Part shown: one piece after another, positions 14,996 to 23,151 of the stretch
Layout of the letters: every line of letters begins with the position of its first letter
Position numbering within the stretch: the stretch's first letter is position 1
Source of the DNA: Bacteroidaceae bacterium
Lineage (GTDB): Bacteria; Bacteroidota; Bacteroidia; Bacteroidales; Bacteroidaceae
Assembly (NCBI GenBank): GCA_024684455.1
Contig: JAIKWU010000032.1
Span: forward strand, 1-47,760
Length of the DNA: 47,760 nucleotides
Reading direction: 5' to 3'
Notes under the pieces: model-generated
Databases searched by the model: none
Told to the model about the DNA's origin: nothing
What the model saw: the letters and a program-made list of their open reading frames with translations, nothing else
Position numbers and translations under genes: made by a program

Positions 14996-16312
14996 TTAGT
15001 CAATCATTTCAAAACCAGTGTAGGGCTGGAGAGCCTTCGGAATGCGGATGCCTTCGGGCGTCTGGTTGTTCTCAAGCAGTGCAGCAACGATGCGAGGCAG
15101 AGCAAGAGCCGAGCCGTTCAGCGTGTGGCAAAGTTGCGTCTTCTTGGTCTCGGCATTGCGATAGCGGCACTTCAAGCGGTTGGCTTGGTAGGTGTCGAAA
15201 TTGCTGACAGAGGAGACTTCGAGCCAACGCTTCTGTGCCTCGCTATAGACCTCGAAGTCATAGCAGATGGCACTGGTGAAACTCTGGTCGCCACCACACA
15301 GCAGAAGGATGCGGTAAGGCAGTTCGAGTTTCTTGAGCAGGCCTTCGACATGTTGCAGCATCTCCTTGTGGCTTTCTTGCGAATGTTCGGGGGTGTCGAT
15401 GCGGACTATCTCTATCTTAGAGAACTCGTGCAAACGGTTCAGTCCTCGCACGTCCTTTCCGTAACTGCCTGCTTCGCGGCGGAAGCACTGAGTGTAGGCG
15501 CAGTTCTTGATGGGCAGGTCTTTCTCATCGAGGATGACATCGCGGTAAATGTTGGTCACAGGAACCTCGGCCGTAGGGATGAGATAGAGGTCATCGACTT
15601 CGCAGTGATACATCTGACCTTCCTTGTCTGGCAACTGACCAGTGCCATAACCAGAGTCTGCATTGACGACCGTGGGAGGCATAATCTCGGTATAACCACT
15701 CTTGCGGGCTTCGTCGAGGAAGAAATTGATGAGGGCACGCTGCAGTCGTGCGCCCTTTCCGACATAGACGGGGAATCCTGCACCCGAAATTTTCACGCCA
15801 AGGTCAAAGTCAATGAGGTTGTACTTCTTGGCGAGTTCCCAGTGTGGCAGACGTGCCGACTCAACGACGGGATTGGCATCCCAGTTGCCCACGGTATCAG
15901 TATCTGTACACTCTTTCAGGTTACTCTTCACGACACGGTTGTCCTCGGCGTGTCGGCCTTCTGGGACATTGTCGTAAGGGATGTTTGGAATCGTACAGAG
16001 ATGGCGGTTGAGTTCGTCTTCCGTCTCTTTCATCTTTGCCTGCAGTTCGTTCGACAGTTCTTTCAACTGGGAGACTTCGGCTTTGGCTTTCTCGGCCTCT
16101 TCACGCTGTCCCTGCTTCATCAACTGCCCGATTTGAGCGGCGTATTTCTTGCTTTCAGCCAATGTGGCATCCAGACGAGTCTGCGTTTCACGACGCATCT
16201 TATCAAGGGCAATGGCGCGTTCCACTGCCTCGCGTGCACCCTCAAAGTGCTTCTTCTCCAATCCGGCGACAACTCGCTCGGTCTCTTCAGTAATGAGTTT
16301 TAATGTCAACAT
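14996..16312 (-). CDS. serS: Seryl-tRNA synthetase
   Basis: Class II aminoacyl-tRNA synthetase charging tRNA-Ser; 438 aa. It begins MLTLKLITEETERVVAGLEKKHF, the usual Bacteroidetes N-terminus, followed by the long tRNA-binding coiled coil (about residues 28-105). Motif 2 is CFRREAGSYGKDVRG with LNRLHEFSKIE, and motif 3 is SVSNFDTYQANRLKCRYR. All residues expected for serine activation are present. The gene lies 18 bases after the small basic protein gene on the same strand and is probably transcribed from the AICAR transformylase promoter. Confidence 0.97.
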   Translation of the reverse strand: MLTLKLITEETERVVAGLEKKHFEGAREAVERAIALDKMRRETQTRLDATLAESKKYAAQIGQLMKQGQREEAEKAKAEVSQLKELSNELQAKMKETEDELNRHLCTIPNIPYDNVPEGRHAEDNRVVKSNLKECTDTDTVGNWDANPVVESARLPHWELAKKYNLIDFDLGVKISGAGFPVYVGKGARLQRALINFFLDEARKSGYTEIMPPTVVNADSGYGTGQLPDKEGQMYHCEVDDLYLIPTAEVPVTNIYRDVILDEKDLPIKNCAYTQCFRREAGSYGKDVRGLNRLHEFSKIEIVRIDTPEHSQESHKEMLQHVEGLLKKLELPYRILLLCGGDQSFTSAICYDFEVYSEAQKRWLEVSSVSNFDTYQANRLKCRYRNAETKKTQLCHTLNGSALALPRIVAALLENNQTPEGIRIPKALQPYTGFEMID

Positions 16313-16330
16313 GATATTTGTAGTTTATGC

Positions 16331-16540
16331 TTATTTCTTCTTACGTTGCGAGGCACGGTTCTTCACCCGCTGACGAATTTCAGCCTTGTGGCGCGCGGCG
16401 CCAGAGTTGTGAGCACCCGTGTGATAGGCTTTCTTACGCGCCTTGGTCTTCACTTTGTCAGTGTCGTCCGCACTTTTCTTCTTGCCGCCGAAGTTGATGC
16501 CGTGCATCATGGCGAACATGATTTCTTCTTCTGATGCCAT
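16331..16540 (-). CDS. Small basic protein of unknown function
   Basis: 69 aa, strongly basic in the second half (KVKTKARKKAYHTGAH, then RQRVKNRASQRKKK) with an acidic N-terminus (MASEEEIMF). No signal peptide, membrane segment or Cys. I do not recognise a family. It is probably real: the ATG is 4 bases after the stop of the AICAR transformylase gene and the stop is 18 bases before serS, so it fills the space in an operon, and no better frame exists there. The charge pattern would suit RNA or ribosome binding, but that is a guess. Confidence 0.6.
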   Translation of the reverse strand: MASEEEIMFAMMHGINFGGKKKSADDTDKVKTKARKKAYHTGAHNSGAARHKAEIRQRVKNRASQRKKK

Positions 16541-16544
16541 AGGG

Positions 16545-17723
16545 TTAATGGTGGAACAGACGAATGCCTGTAAAGGTCATTGCAATGTTATACTTGTCGC
16601 AAGTCATAATGACGTGGTCGTCGCGGACAGATCCGCCAGCCTGTGCGATGTACTTCACACCTGATTTGTGGGCACGCTCGATGTTGTCACCGAATGGGAA
16701 GAAAGCGTCGCTACCGAGACACACGTCCTTGTTCAGGGCAATCCAGGCACGTTTCTCTTCCTGTGTCAACGGTTCAGGACGTTCGGTGAAGAACTGTTGC
16801 CATACACCCTCTGCCAGCACATCTTCCCACTCGTCGCCCATATAGACATCTATGGTATTGTCGCGGTCGGCACGACGGATGTCGGCTTTGAACGGCAACG
16901 CCATCACTTTCGGGCATTGACGCAACCACCACAGGTCGGCCTTCTGACCAGCCAGACGTGTGCAGTGGATGCGGCTCTGCTGACCGGCTCCGATGCCGAT
17001 GGCCTGCCCGTCCTTCACGTAGCAGACGCTGTTCGACTGAGTGTATTTCAGTGTAATAAGAGCAATCTTTAAGTCACGCTTAGCCTCTTCGGTGAACGTC
17101 TTGTTCTGTGTGGGGATATTGACGAAGAGGTCATCGCCGGTGAGGTCAATCTCATTGCGGCCTTGCTCAAATGTCACACCGAACACTTGTTTGCGTTCGA
17201 TGGGGTCTGGATGGTAATCGACATCCATCTTGAGCACGTTGTACGTCCCTTTGCGTTTCTCACGTAGAATCTTCAAAGCCTCTTCCGTATAGTCGGGCGC
17301 AATGACGCCATCGCTCACTTCGCGTTTGATGAGCAGAGCAGTCGCTTCGTCACATGTATCTGACAGGGCAATGAAATCGCCATACGACGACATACGGTCA
17401 GCACCTCTGGCACGGGCATAAGCCGAAGCAATCGGTGAGAGTTCGACATCACCGACAAAGTAGATTTGACGCAGCGTTTCGTTGAGCGGCAAACCCACCG
17501 CAGCACCTGCAGGACTGACGTGTTTGAACGATGCAGCAGCAGGAATACCTGTGGCTGCACGCAGTTCCCGCACCAGTTGCCACGCATTGAGTGCATCCAG
17601 CAAATTGATATAACCAGGACGACCGTTCAGTACCTCAATCGGCAGTTCGCGGCCTCCTTCCATAAACACCCTCGACGGCTTCTGATTGGGGTTGCACCCG
17701 TATTTCAGTTCCAGTTCTTGCAT
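16545..17723 (-). CDS. Stand-alone AICAR transformylase
   Basis: Purine synthesis, step 9: formyl transfer from 10-formyl-THF to AICAR. 392 aa from MQELELKYGCNPNQKPSRV; the frame to 17753 has a 10-residue extension into the promoter region and is less likely. Only the transformylase half of PurH is present: KHVSPAGAA (catalytic Lys-His), SSYGDFIALSD, GIGAGQQSRIHCTRLAG, CLGSDAFFPFGDNIERAHKSGVKYIAQAGGSVRD. The N-terminal IMP cyclohydrolase domain of bifunctional PurH (about 200 aa) is absent, so cyclisation must come from another gene. A promoter lies upstream; the basic 69-aa protein and serS follow. Confidence 0.93.
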   Translation of the reverse strand: MQELELKYGCNPNQKPSRVFMEGGRELPIEVLNGRPGYINLLDALNAWQLVRELRAATGIPAAASFKHVSPAGAAVGLPLNETLRQIYFVGDVELSPIASAYARARGADRMSSYGDFIALSDTCDEATALLIKREVSDGVIAPDYTEEALKILREKRKGTYNVLKMDVDYHPDPIERKQVFGVTFEQGRNEIDLTGDDLFVNIPTQNKTFTEEAKRDLKIALITLKYTQSNSVCYVKDGQAIGIGAGQQSRIHCTRLAGQKADLWWLRQCPKVMALPFKADIRRADRDNTIDVYMGDEWEDVLAEGVWQQFFTERPEPLTQEEKRAWIALNKDVCLGSDAFFPFGDNIERAHKSGVKYIAQAGGSVRDDHVIMTCDKYNIAMTFTGIRLFHH

Positions 17724-17750
17724 AAACAATCTTTTTCTTAAAAACTTCTG

Positions 17751-17780
17751 CAAAGTTACGACTAAGTGGCGTAATACAAA
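17751..17780 (-). promoter_or_regulatory. Promoter of the AICAR transformylase-serS operon
   Basis: On the minus strand TTTG (17777-17780), an 18-base spacer and TAACTTTG (17751-17758) lie 28 bases before the ATG at 17723. Confidence 0.65.
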
Positions 17781-17846
17781 AATAATTGATAATAAAAATC
17801 GTATTTCATAGATGATAATTCATGTAAAGAAAAAAGAATGGCAACA

Positions 17847-17877
17847 AAAAAGGACAACAAAAAATGTTGTCCCTTTT
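17847..17877 (-). terminator. Intrinsic terminator after deoD
   Basis: AAAAAGGACAAC and GTTGTCCCTTTT form a hairpin with one bulged C, about 28 bases after the deoD stop; on the minus strand it ends in a T-rich run. Confidence 0.8.
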
Positions 17878-17904
17878 GATTCAATGTAGTCATTAGAGGT
17901 ATGC

Positions 17905-18609
17905 TCAGATCAGCGAGAATGCCACATCCATCATCTTCGTAAACGTGTTCTGGCGTTCTTCAGCCGTCGTCGATTCCCCACGAACAATGTGGTCGGAAAC
18001 GGTGCAAATGCCCAGCGCACGCTTACCGGCACGTGCCGCATTCATGTAGAGTGCGGCGATTTCCATCTCAACAGCCATCACACCCATGTTGATCCACTTG
18101 TCGATGTGAGCATTCTCGGTATAGAACGTGTCGGACGACATCACATTGCCTACCTTGTAAGCATAGCCACGACGTTCACACTCTTCGACAGCACCACGCA
18201 AGAGGTCGAAAGTGGCAATAGGAGCATACGTGCCAGGCAATTCGTACTGACGTCCATAGTTAGAGTCGGTACAAGCACCCATCGCAATGGCAAGGTCGCC
18301 CAACTTCAGGTCGTCCAGAATGGCACCCGCCGAACCCACACGGATAATGGTCTGCACATCGTAGAAATGGTAGAGTTCATACGTGTAAATGCCCAGCGAC
18401 GGCATACCCATGCCATGCCCCATCACACTCACACGCTTACCCTGATACGTGCCCGTATAGCCCAGCATACCACGCACATTGTTAAACTGAACAGGATTGC
18501 CCAAAAACTTCTCTGCCATGAATTTCACACGCAGAGGGTCGCCCGCCATAATGACGGTCTCGGCGATTTCGCCCAATTTTGCCCCATTGTGGGGAGTCGG
18601 TGTACTCAT
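17905..18609 (-). CDS. deoD: Purine-nucleoside phosphorylase (DeoD type)
   Basis: Phosphorolysis of purine (deoxy)nucleosides to base and pentose 1-phosphate, a hexameric cytoplasmic enzyme. 234 aa, normal length. [16 protein letters not shown] holds the phosphate-binding Arg, [14 protein letters not shown] and IIRVGSAGA follow, SSDTFY and VEMEIAALY form the nucleoside pocket, and TVSDHI contains the catalytic Asp (about residue 206). It has its own promoter and terminator, so it appears monocistronic. Confidence 0.97.
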   Translation of the reverse strand: MSTPTPHNGAKLGEIAETVIMAGDPLRVKFMAEKFLGNPVQFNNVRGMLGYTGTYQGKRVSVMGHGMGMPSLGIYTYELYHFYDVQTIIRVGSAGAILDDLKLGDLAIAMGACTDSNYGRQYELPGTYAPIATFDLLRGAVEECERRGYAYKVGNVMSSDTFYTENAHIDKWINMGVMAVEMEIAALYMNAARAGKRALGICTVSDHIVRGESTTAEERQNTFTKMMDVAFSLI

Positions 18610-18638
18610 AATATTACGATTTAGAGGTTATAACACTG

Positions 18639-18670
18639 CAAAGATACAATTATGTGACTGGAAATCCAAA
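18639..18670 (-). promoter_or_regulatory. deoD promoter
   Basis: Minus strand TTTG (18667-18670), a 20-base spacer and TATCTTTG (18639-18646), 29 bases before the deoD ATG: an excellent match to the Bacteroidetes consensus. Confidence 0.78.
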
Positions 18671-18759
18671 TTTTTCGAGCAGCGAGTGCAAAAAAAAACG
18701 AAAGAGGGGCTACTTATCCGCCGTAGTGAGAGCGATGAAACACCCGACAGCCCTTCCTC

Positions 18760-19449
18760 CTATTCCATCGGAAAGGAGCCGAGGGCACGCATCTGACGCA
18801 GCGCCCACGTCTGCCTACGAAGCATATAGCGCGAGGGATTACCGCTGTTCATCTTACGCGGATTGGGCAGAGAGACAGCAATGAGGGCGCACTGCTGCTT
18901 GCTCAGTACGGCAGCCTGACATCCGAAATGTTCATGTGCCACAGCCTCGGCACCGTAGATGCCGTCACCCATCTCGATGGTATTAAGATAGACCTCCATG
19001 ATGCGCTGCTTCGACCAGCACACTTCGATGAGCACCGTGAAATAGGCCTCAAGTGCCTTGCGCACCCACGAGTGATCCGGCCAAAGGAACACGTTTTTGG
19101 CTGTCTGCTGGCTGATGGTGCTGGCTCCTCGCTCTCGCCCACCCTTCTGCGCCTCTTCGTACGCTGCCTTAATCTGTTCAAAATCAAATCCGTTGTGTTT
19201 CATGAAGTTCTGATCCTCACATGCCCACACAGCCAACGGCAGATGAGGAGAAATGCTGTCGAGTGGCACCCAATGGTGTACCATCTTCAGTTGTTGGCCC
19301 TCCTTCACCTGCTGCACCAACCTGATAAACATCAGCGGAGAACACGGTACAGGCAGCCATCGGTATGCGACCACTGCCAAAACACTGCTGCCGAAAAACA
19401 ATATCAGCAGCCACATGAAAAATTTTCGGATTCGCTTAAACATATTCAT
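18760..19449 (-). CDS. mtgA: Monofunctional peptidoglycan glycosyltransferase
   Basis: Polymerises lipid II into glycan strands in the inner membrane (GT51). 229 aa; one N-terminal membrane helix (about residues 10-28) then the glycosyltransferase domain. The catalytic Glu78 is in ACEDQNFMKHNGFD; RGASTISQQTAKNVFLW is motif 2, and KQRIMEVYLNTIEMG and GAEAVAHEHFG follow. No transpeptidase domain. ATGs at 19449 and 19443 are both possible starts. A hairpin that ends the OmpA-like gene lies just upstream, so a separate promoter is expected; CACCTTTG near 19500 is only a partial match. Confidence 0.95.
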   Translation of the reverse strand: MNMFKRIRKFFMWLLILFFGSSVLAVVAYRWLPVPCSPLMFIRLVQQVKEGQQLKMVHHWVPLDSISPHLPLAVWACEDQNFMKHNGFDFEQIKAAYEEAQKGGRERGASTISQQTAKNVFLWPDHSWVRKALEAYFTVLIEVCWSKQRIMEVYLNTIEMGDGIYGAEAVAHEHFGCQAAVLSKQQCALIAVSLPNPRKMNSGNPSRYMLRRQTWALRQMRALGSFPME

Positions 19450-19454
19450 AAAAG

Positions 19455-19487
19455 AAGTTCGGCAGGCCGGTCAGGCCTGCCGAACTT
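19455..19487 (-). terminator. Terminator after the OmpA-like gene
   Basis: AAGTTCGGCAGGCC (19455-19468) is exactly inverted at 19474-19487 with a 5-base loop. It lies between the OmpA-like gene and mtgA, both on the minus strand. It may also fold in the mtgA leader. Confidence 0.8.
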
Positions 19488-19521
19488 TGTTGCTGCAAAG
19501 GTGTTGCAGCATAACCATTGA

Positions 19522-20244
19522 TTACTGCAGAGTGCCGTTGTTGGCAGCGTTAATCATAGCCTCAGAAGCATAGAGGTAAACCTCAACGCGGCGATTCTGC
19601 TGCTTGCCATAAGAGGTCGAGTTGTCAGCAATAGGAGCCATCTGACCCATACCTTCGACTGTGCGAATCTGGTTGTAGTTAACACCCTGAGAAGTGAGAT
19701 AACTCTGCACTGCCTGTGCGCGCTGCAGAGAGAGAGCCTGGTTGCGTGCAGCATTTTCTTCTGCCGATGTCACACCCTTGAAACCAGTGTTGTCGGTGTG
19801 GCCCTGGATAGCAACAGCAATGTCGGCGTTGGGCTTCAACACGTTGTTGGCAAACTGAGTCAGAGAGTTCTTTGCGTTCTGCTGGAGAGCAGCGCTACCG
19901 CTTGCGAAAAGGATACCAGAGTCGAAAGTAACCTTCACACCCTGCAGACCGTTAGCATCGGTCCAGTCAGTTACCTGTGCGTTGGCAACAGCCTGAGCAG
20001 CAGCCTTAGCCTTGTCCATCTTCTTGCCGATGAGCACGCCAGCACCTGTACCGATAGCACCGCCGATAGCAGCACCGATGATAGTACCACCTGCGTTCTT
20101 GCCAATCATGTTACCAACAATACCGCCGATGAGGGCACCGCCGCCACCACCGATGAGTCCACCCTTCGTGGTGTTGTTCATGTTGCAGCTTGAGAAAACA
20201 AGCAGAGCACTCAGTGCGATTGCACTAAACTTCAAATTTTTCAT
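19522..20244 (-). CDS. OmpA-family lipoprotein with glycine-zipper
   Basis: 240 aa outer-membrane lipoprotein. The signal MKNLKFSAIALSALLVFSSC gives a lipid-anchored Cys20. Residues about 28-75 are a glycine-zipper (GGLIGGGGGALIGGIVGNMIG, then further GG repeats) of the YMGG type. From about 105 there is a peptidoglycan-binding OmpA C-terminal domain: FDSGILFASGSAAL, IQGHTDNTG, LSLQRAQAVQSYLTSQGV, GKQQNRRVEVYL. It likely tethers the outer membrane to peptidoglycan. Strong promoter at 20307-20339 and its own terminator, consistent with a highly expressed single gene. Confidence 0.93.
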   Translation of the reverse strand: MKNLKFSAIALSALLVFSSCNMNNTTKGGLIGGGGGALIGGIVGNMIGKNAGGTIIGAAIGGAIGTGAGVLIGKKMDKAKAAAQAVANAQVTDWTDANGLQGVKVTFDSGILFASGSAALQQNAKNSLTQFANNVLKPNADIAVAIQGHTDNTGFKGVTSAEENAARNQALSLQRAQAVQSYLTSQGVNYNQIRTVEGMGQMAPIADNSTSYGKQQNRRVEVYLYASEAMINAANNGTLQ

Positions 20245-20306
20245 AATTGTTCGTTTTTTAATGAGTTAATAAAAAATGAATATAAAGCAGATACACATTT
20301 CACTTG

Positions 20307-20339
20307 CAAAGATAGAAAAAAATAGTGAACACTCACAAA
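20307..20339 (-). promoter_or_regulatory. Promoter of the OmpA-like gene
   Basis: Minus strand TTTG (20336-20339), a 21-base spacer and TATCTTTG (20307-20314), about 62 bases upstream of the ATG. Confidence 0.75.
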
Positions 20340-20431
20340 TGAAACAGCATATTTTTTTGCCAAATTCGACTTTTTTTACAATTCATGCGTTTTTTATTTA
20401 CTGATTTACGATTTACTTTTAACTCTTAACA

Positions 20432-20532
20432 ACGGATGACACGGATGTAACGGATTATTTTAACTTTCAACTTTGAAAATCTGCGGTGATAAAAACAGGA
20501 TGATGGGGATTATGAGGATTTTTAGATTGACG
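20432..20532. repeat. Degenerate 9-base-period repeats in a long gap
   Basis: Two blocks: ACGGATGAC-ACGGATGTA-ACGGATTAT (20432-20458) and AGGATGATG-GGGATTATG-AGGATTTTT-AGATTGACG (20497-20532). The second resembles the arms of the hairpin at 3523-3583. The remainder of 20340-20660 shows no gene and is AT-rich. Confidence 0.65.
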
Positions 20533-20660
20533 TAAAGATTTACGAAGATTGACGTGTAAAAGTCCTTCGGGACATGATGTTTGTCTGCATGGCATACTTA
20601 TATCTACCCCACATTAAAGTGATGTTTTCTGTGGATGATAGTTAAATGAACCGCACTTCA

Positions 20661-20752
20661 AACTCAAAATTTAACTTAAATTTGTACAAATACAACTTAA
20701 ATTTGCATAAATTCTGCTTAAATTTATAGAAATTTAAGTTAAATTTTGAGTT
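20661..20752. repeat. AT-rich element with perfect 23-bp inverted repeat
   Basis: 20661-20683 and 20730-20752 are exact inverted repeats. The 46-base centre holds two more copies of CTTAAATTT in the same orientation as the left arm, spaced about 20 bases apart. No coding potential. It lies 190 bases before proS. It could be a MITE-like repeat, a protein-binding site or a large RNA hairpin. Confidence 0.8.
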
Positions 20753-20877
20753 TCATCTACGGAGTAAATATGTTTTGTCTTCAGCGCGGTGAAGTATCCA
20801 CTGTGCTATGTGGGTATTTTATTCGTAGTTTGGTGAGATTTCGGGCGGAGTTTAGGTGGATATTGGGCATTTTTTCG

Positions 20878-20885
20878 TAACTTTG
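20878..20885 (+). promoter_or_regulatory. proS -7 box
   Basis: TAACTTTG, 57 bases before the proS ATG. There is no TTTG at the usual distance upstream, so only the -7 element is clear. Confidence 0.6.
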
Positions 20886-20942
20886 CATGTCCAAACGTGA
20901 AAGGGACTCTCAATCACTGATTTCATCAACAATTACAATACT

Positions 20943-22424
20943 ATGGCTAAAGAACTGAAAGAACTGACCAAGCGCAGTGTGAACTACTCGGAGTGGTACA
21001 ACCAACTGGTGGTGAAAGCCGACCTGGCTGAACAGTCGGACGTGCGCGGATGTATGGTCATTAAACCTTATGGCTATGCCATTTGGGAGAAGATGCAGAG
21101 AATTCTGGACGACATGTTCAAGGCAACGGGTGTGCAGAACGCCTACTTCCCGCTGCTGATTCCGAAGTCGTTCCTCAGCCGCGAAGCCGAGCACGTGGAG
21201 GGGTTTGCGAAGGAATGTGCCGTCGTGACGCACTATCGCCTGAAGACCAACGAGACGCACGACGGTGTGGTGGTCGATCCTGCTGCCAAACTGGAGGAGG
21301 AACTGATTATCCGTCCGACGTCTGAGACGATTATCTGGAACACATACAAGAACTGGATTAAGTCGTACCGCGACCTGCCTATCCTGTGCAACCAATGGTG
21401 CAACGTGATGCGTTGGGAGATGCGCACTCGCCTGTTCCTGCGCACGTCGGAGTTCCTCTGGCAGGAAGGCCACACGGCCCATGCCACACGTGAGGAGGCT
21501 GAGGAGCGTGCGAAAATGATGCTGAAGGTGTATGCAGAGTTTGCCGAGAAATACATGGCCGTACCTGTCGTTCAAGGCGTCAAGAGCGAGACGGAGCGTT
21601 TTGCCGGAGCCCTCGACACCTACACCATCGAAGCGATGATGCAGGACGGGAAGGCCCTGCAGAGCGGTACGTCGCACTTCCTCGGACAGAACTTCGGCAA
21701 GGCTTTCGAGGTGCAGTTCCTCAACAAGGACAACAAGCCCGAATATGCATGGGCAACGTCGTGGGGTGTGAGCACACGCCTGATGGGTGCGCTCATCATG
21801 ACGCACTCTGACGACAACGGCCTCGTGCTGCCTCCGTTGCTCGCACCGATTCAGGTGGTCATCATCCCCATCTACAAGAATGAGGAGCAACTGCAGCAGA
21901 TTGACGAGCACGTGAAGCCGATTCAGGATAAACTCCGTGCCTTGGGCATCAGCGTAAAATACGACAATGCAGACAACAAGCGGCCTGGCTTCAAGTTCGC
22001 TGACTACGAACTGAAGGGTGTGCCCGTCCGTCTCGTCATCGGTGCGCGCGACCTCGAAAACGGCACCGTCGAGGTGATGCGCCGTGACACGCTGGAGAAG
22101 GAAACCGTTCAACTCGAAGGCATCGAGGCTTACGTGAAGCAGTTGCTCGACGACATGCAGCAGAACATCTACCAGAAGGCTGTCAGCTTCCGCGACGCTC
22201 ACATCTACGAATGCGAGGACTACGAGGAGTTTAAGCAGAAGGTGAAGGACGGCGGCTTCTTCCTCTGCCACTGGGATGGCACGGAAGAGACCGAAGCCCG
22301 CATCAAGGAAGAGACACAGGCGACCATCCGCTGCGTGCCCTTCGGTGTGGAGCAGACGCCTGGAACCGACATGGTGAGCGGCAAGCCTGCGAAGTATCGT
22401 GTCATCATCGCGCGCGCGTACTAA
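20943..22424 (+). CDS. proS: Prolyl-tRNA synthetase (archaeal/eukaryotic type)
   Basis: Charges tRNA-Pro; 493 aa. It lacks the INS editing domain of the long bacterial form and shows the type 3 layout. Class II core: [24 protein letters not shown] (motif 1 side), [40 protein letters not shown] (motif 2), [15 protein letters not shown] and [16 protein letters not shown] (motif 3). The anticodon-binding domain comes next, and the C-terminal extension typical of this type ends in [10 protein letters not shown]. msrA follows 8 bases later. Confidence 0.97.
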   Translation: MAKELKELTKRSVNYSEWYNQLVVKADLAEQSDVRGCMVIKPYGYAIWEKMQRILDDMFKATGVQNAYFPLLIPKSFLSREAEHVEGFAKECAVVTHYRLKTNETHDGVVVDPAAKLEEELIIRPTSETIIWNTYKNWIKSYRDLPILCNQWCNVMRWEMRTRLFLRTSEFLWQEGHTAHATREEAEERAKMMLKVYAEFAEKYMAVPVVQGVKSETERFAGALDTYTIEAMMQDGKALQSGTSHFLGQNFGKAFEVQFLNKDNKPEYAWATSWGVSTRLMGALIMTHSDDNGLVLPPLLAPIQVVIIPIYKNEEQLQQIDEHVKPIQDKLRALGISVKYDNADNKRPGFKFADYELKGVPVRLVIGARDLENGTVEVMRRDTLEKETVQLEGIEAYVKQLLDDMQQNIYQKAVSFRDAHIYECEDYEEFKQKVKDGGFFLCHWDGTEETEARIKEETQATIRCVPFGVEQTPGTDMVSGKPAKYRVIIARAY

Positions 22425-22432
22425 TTTAATAT

Positions 22433-22945
22433 ATGAAGACAATCTATCTTGCCGGCGGCTGCTTCTGGGGCATGGAACACTACCTCAAGCAGTTGTACGG
22501 CGTGAAAGCCACGGAAGTGGGGTTTGCCAACGGTCACACGGAGAGCCCTACGTATGAGGAGGTCTATACCGACACGACAGGTTTTGCCGAAACGGTCAAG
22601 GTGACGTACGACGACGAGCAGATGGGATTGGAGTTTCTGCTCAACATGTTTTTCAGGGCCATCGACCCGACGAGCATGAACCAGCAGGGCGAAGACGTCG
22701 GCACTCGCTACCGCACCGGCATCTACTATACCGATGCAGCGGAATTGGACGTCATCAAGCACGTGTGCGCTGAACAGCAACAGAAGGTCGCCCGCCCTAT
22801 TGTTGTGGAAATAGAGCCGCTGCGCAATTTCTACCCTGCCAGCGAGTTTCACCAAGATTACCTCGACAAACACAGCGATGGCTACTGCCACCTTCCGCTC
22901 TCGCTTTTCAAGGAGGCAAAGGAGGCACGTCCCTCACGCCAATAA
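22433..22945 (+). CDS. msrA: Peptide-methionine (S)-S-oxide reductase
   Basis: Repairs oxidised methionine (S epimer) in proteins. 170 aa, cytoplasmic. The catalytic GCFWGMEHY motif places the nucleophilic Cys near residue 11. VGFANGHTESPTYEEVYTDTTGFAETVKV, DPTSMNQQGEDVGTRYRTGIYY and EFHQDYLDKH are conserved family segments. MsrB is not fused. It starts 8 bases after proS, so the two are likely co-transcribed; a hairpin terminator follows. Confidence 0.96.
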   Translation: MKTIYLAGGCFWGMEHYLKQLYGVKATEVGFANGHTESPTYEEVYTDTTGFAETVKVTYDDEQMGLEFLLNMFFRAIDPTSMNQQGEDVGTRYRTGIYYTDAAELDVIKHVCAEQQQKVARPIVVEIEPLRNFYPASEFHQDYLDKHSDGYCHLPLSLFKEAKEARPSRQ

Positions 22946-22967
22946 ATGACACTACGCCATACAAAGA

Positions 22968-22999
22968 AAAAGGCTTCACTCGTGGGAGTGAAGCCTTTT
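22968..22999. terminator. 14-bp hairpin terminator between msrA and tRNA-Lys
   Basis: AAAGGCTTCACTC-type arm at 22968-22981 and its complement at 22986-22999, loop GTGG, flanked by A and T runs. It lies between two converging transcripts and can serve both. Confidence 0.85.
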
Positions 23000-23008
23000 C
23001 TGCATCAG

Positions 23009-23081
23009 TACGCCCTCAGGGGCTCGAACCCTGGACCCATTGATTAAGAGTCAATTGCTCTACCAACTGAGCTAAGGACGC
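23009..23081 (-). tRNA. tRNA-Lys (CTT)
   Basis: 73 bases on the minus strand. Acceptor GCGTCCT pairs with AGGGCGT (two G-U pairs), D-arm GCTC/GAGC, anticodon stem ATTGA/TCAAT with loop CTCTTAA (anticodon CTT, at 23046-23048), and T-arm CAGGG-TTCGAGC-CCCTG. The discriminator base is A, as expected for lysine. CCA is not encoded. It has its own promoter. Confidence 0.95.
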
Positions 23082-23095
23082 ATTGTTTGACGCTG

Positions 23096-23126
23096 CAAAG
23101 GTAGGTATTTTTCAGAAGACGACCAA
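23096..23126 (-). promoter_or_regulatory. tRNA-Lys promoter
   Basis: Minus strand TTG (23124-23126), a 20-base spacer and TACCTTTG (23096-23103), 14 bases before the mature tRNA 5' end. Confidence 0.7.
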
Positions 23127-23151
23127 GAAAACGTCAGAAAAACTGCTATCG

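Noticed and set aside
14951..16303. 450-aa plus-strand frame opposite serS
   Set aside because: Shadow of seryl-tRNA synthetase; it starts inside the terminator hairpin.
20770..20822. A fourth palindrome array near CTTCAGCGCGGTGAAG
   Set aside because: Only one or two degenerate dyads can be seen and the 22-bp period is not kept; too weak to call.
20910..22442. 510-aa minus-strand frame opposite proS
   Set aside because: Shadow of prolyl-tRNA synthetase, with His/Val/Leu-rich reversed-codon composition.
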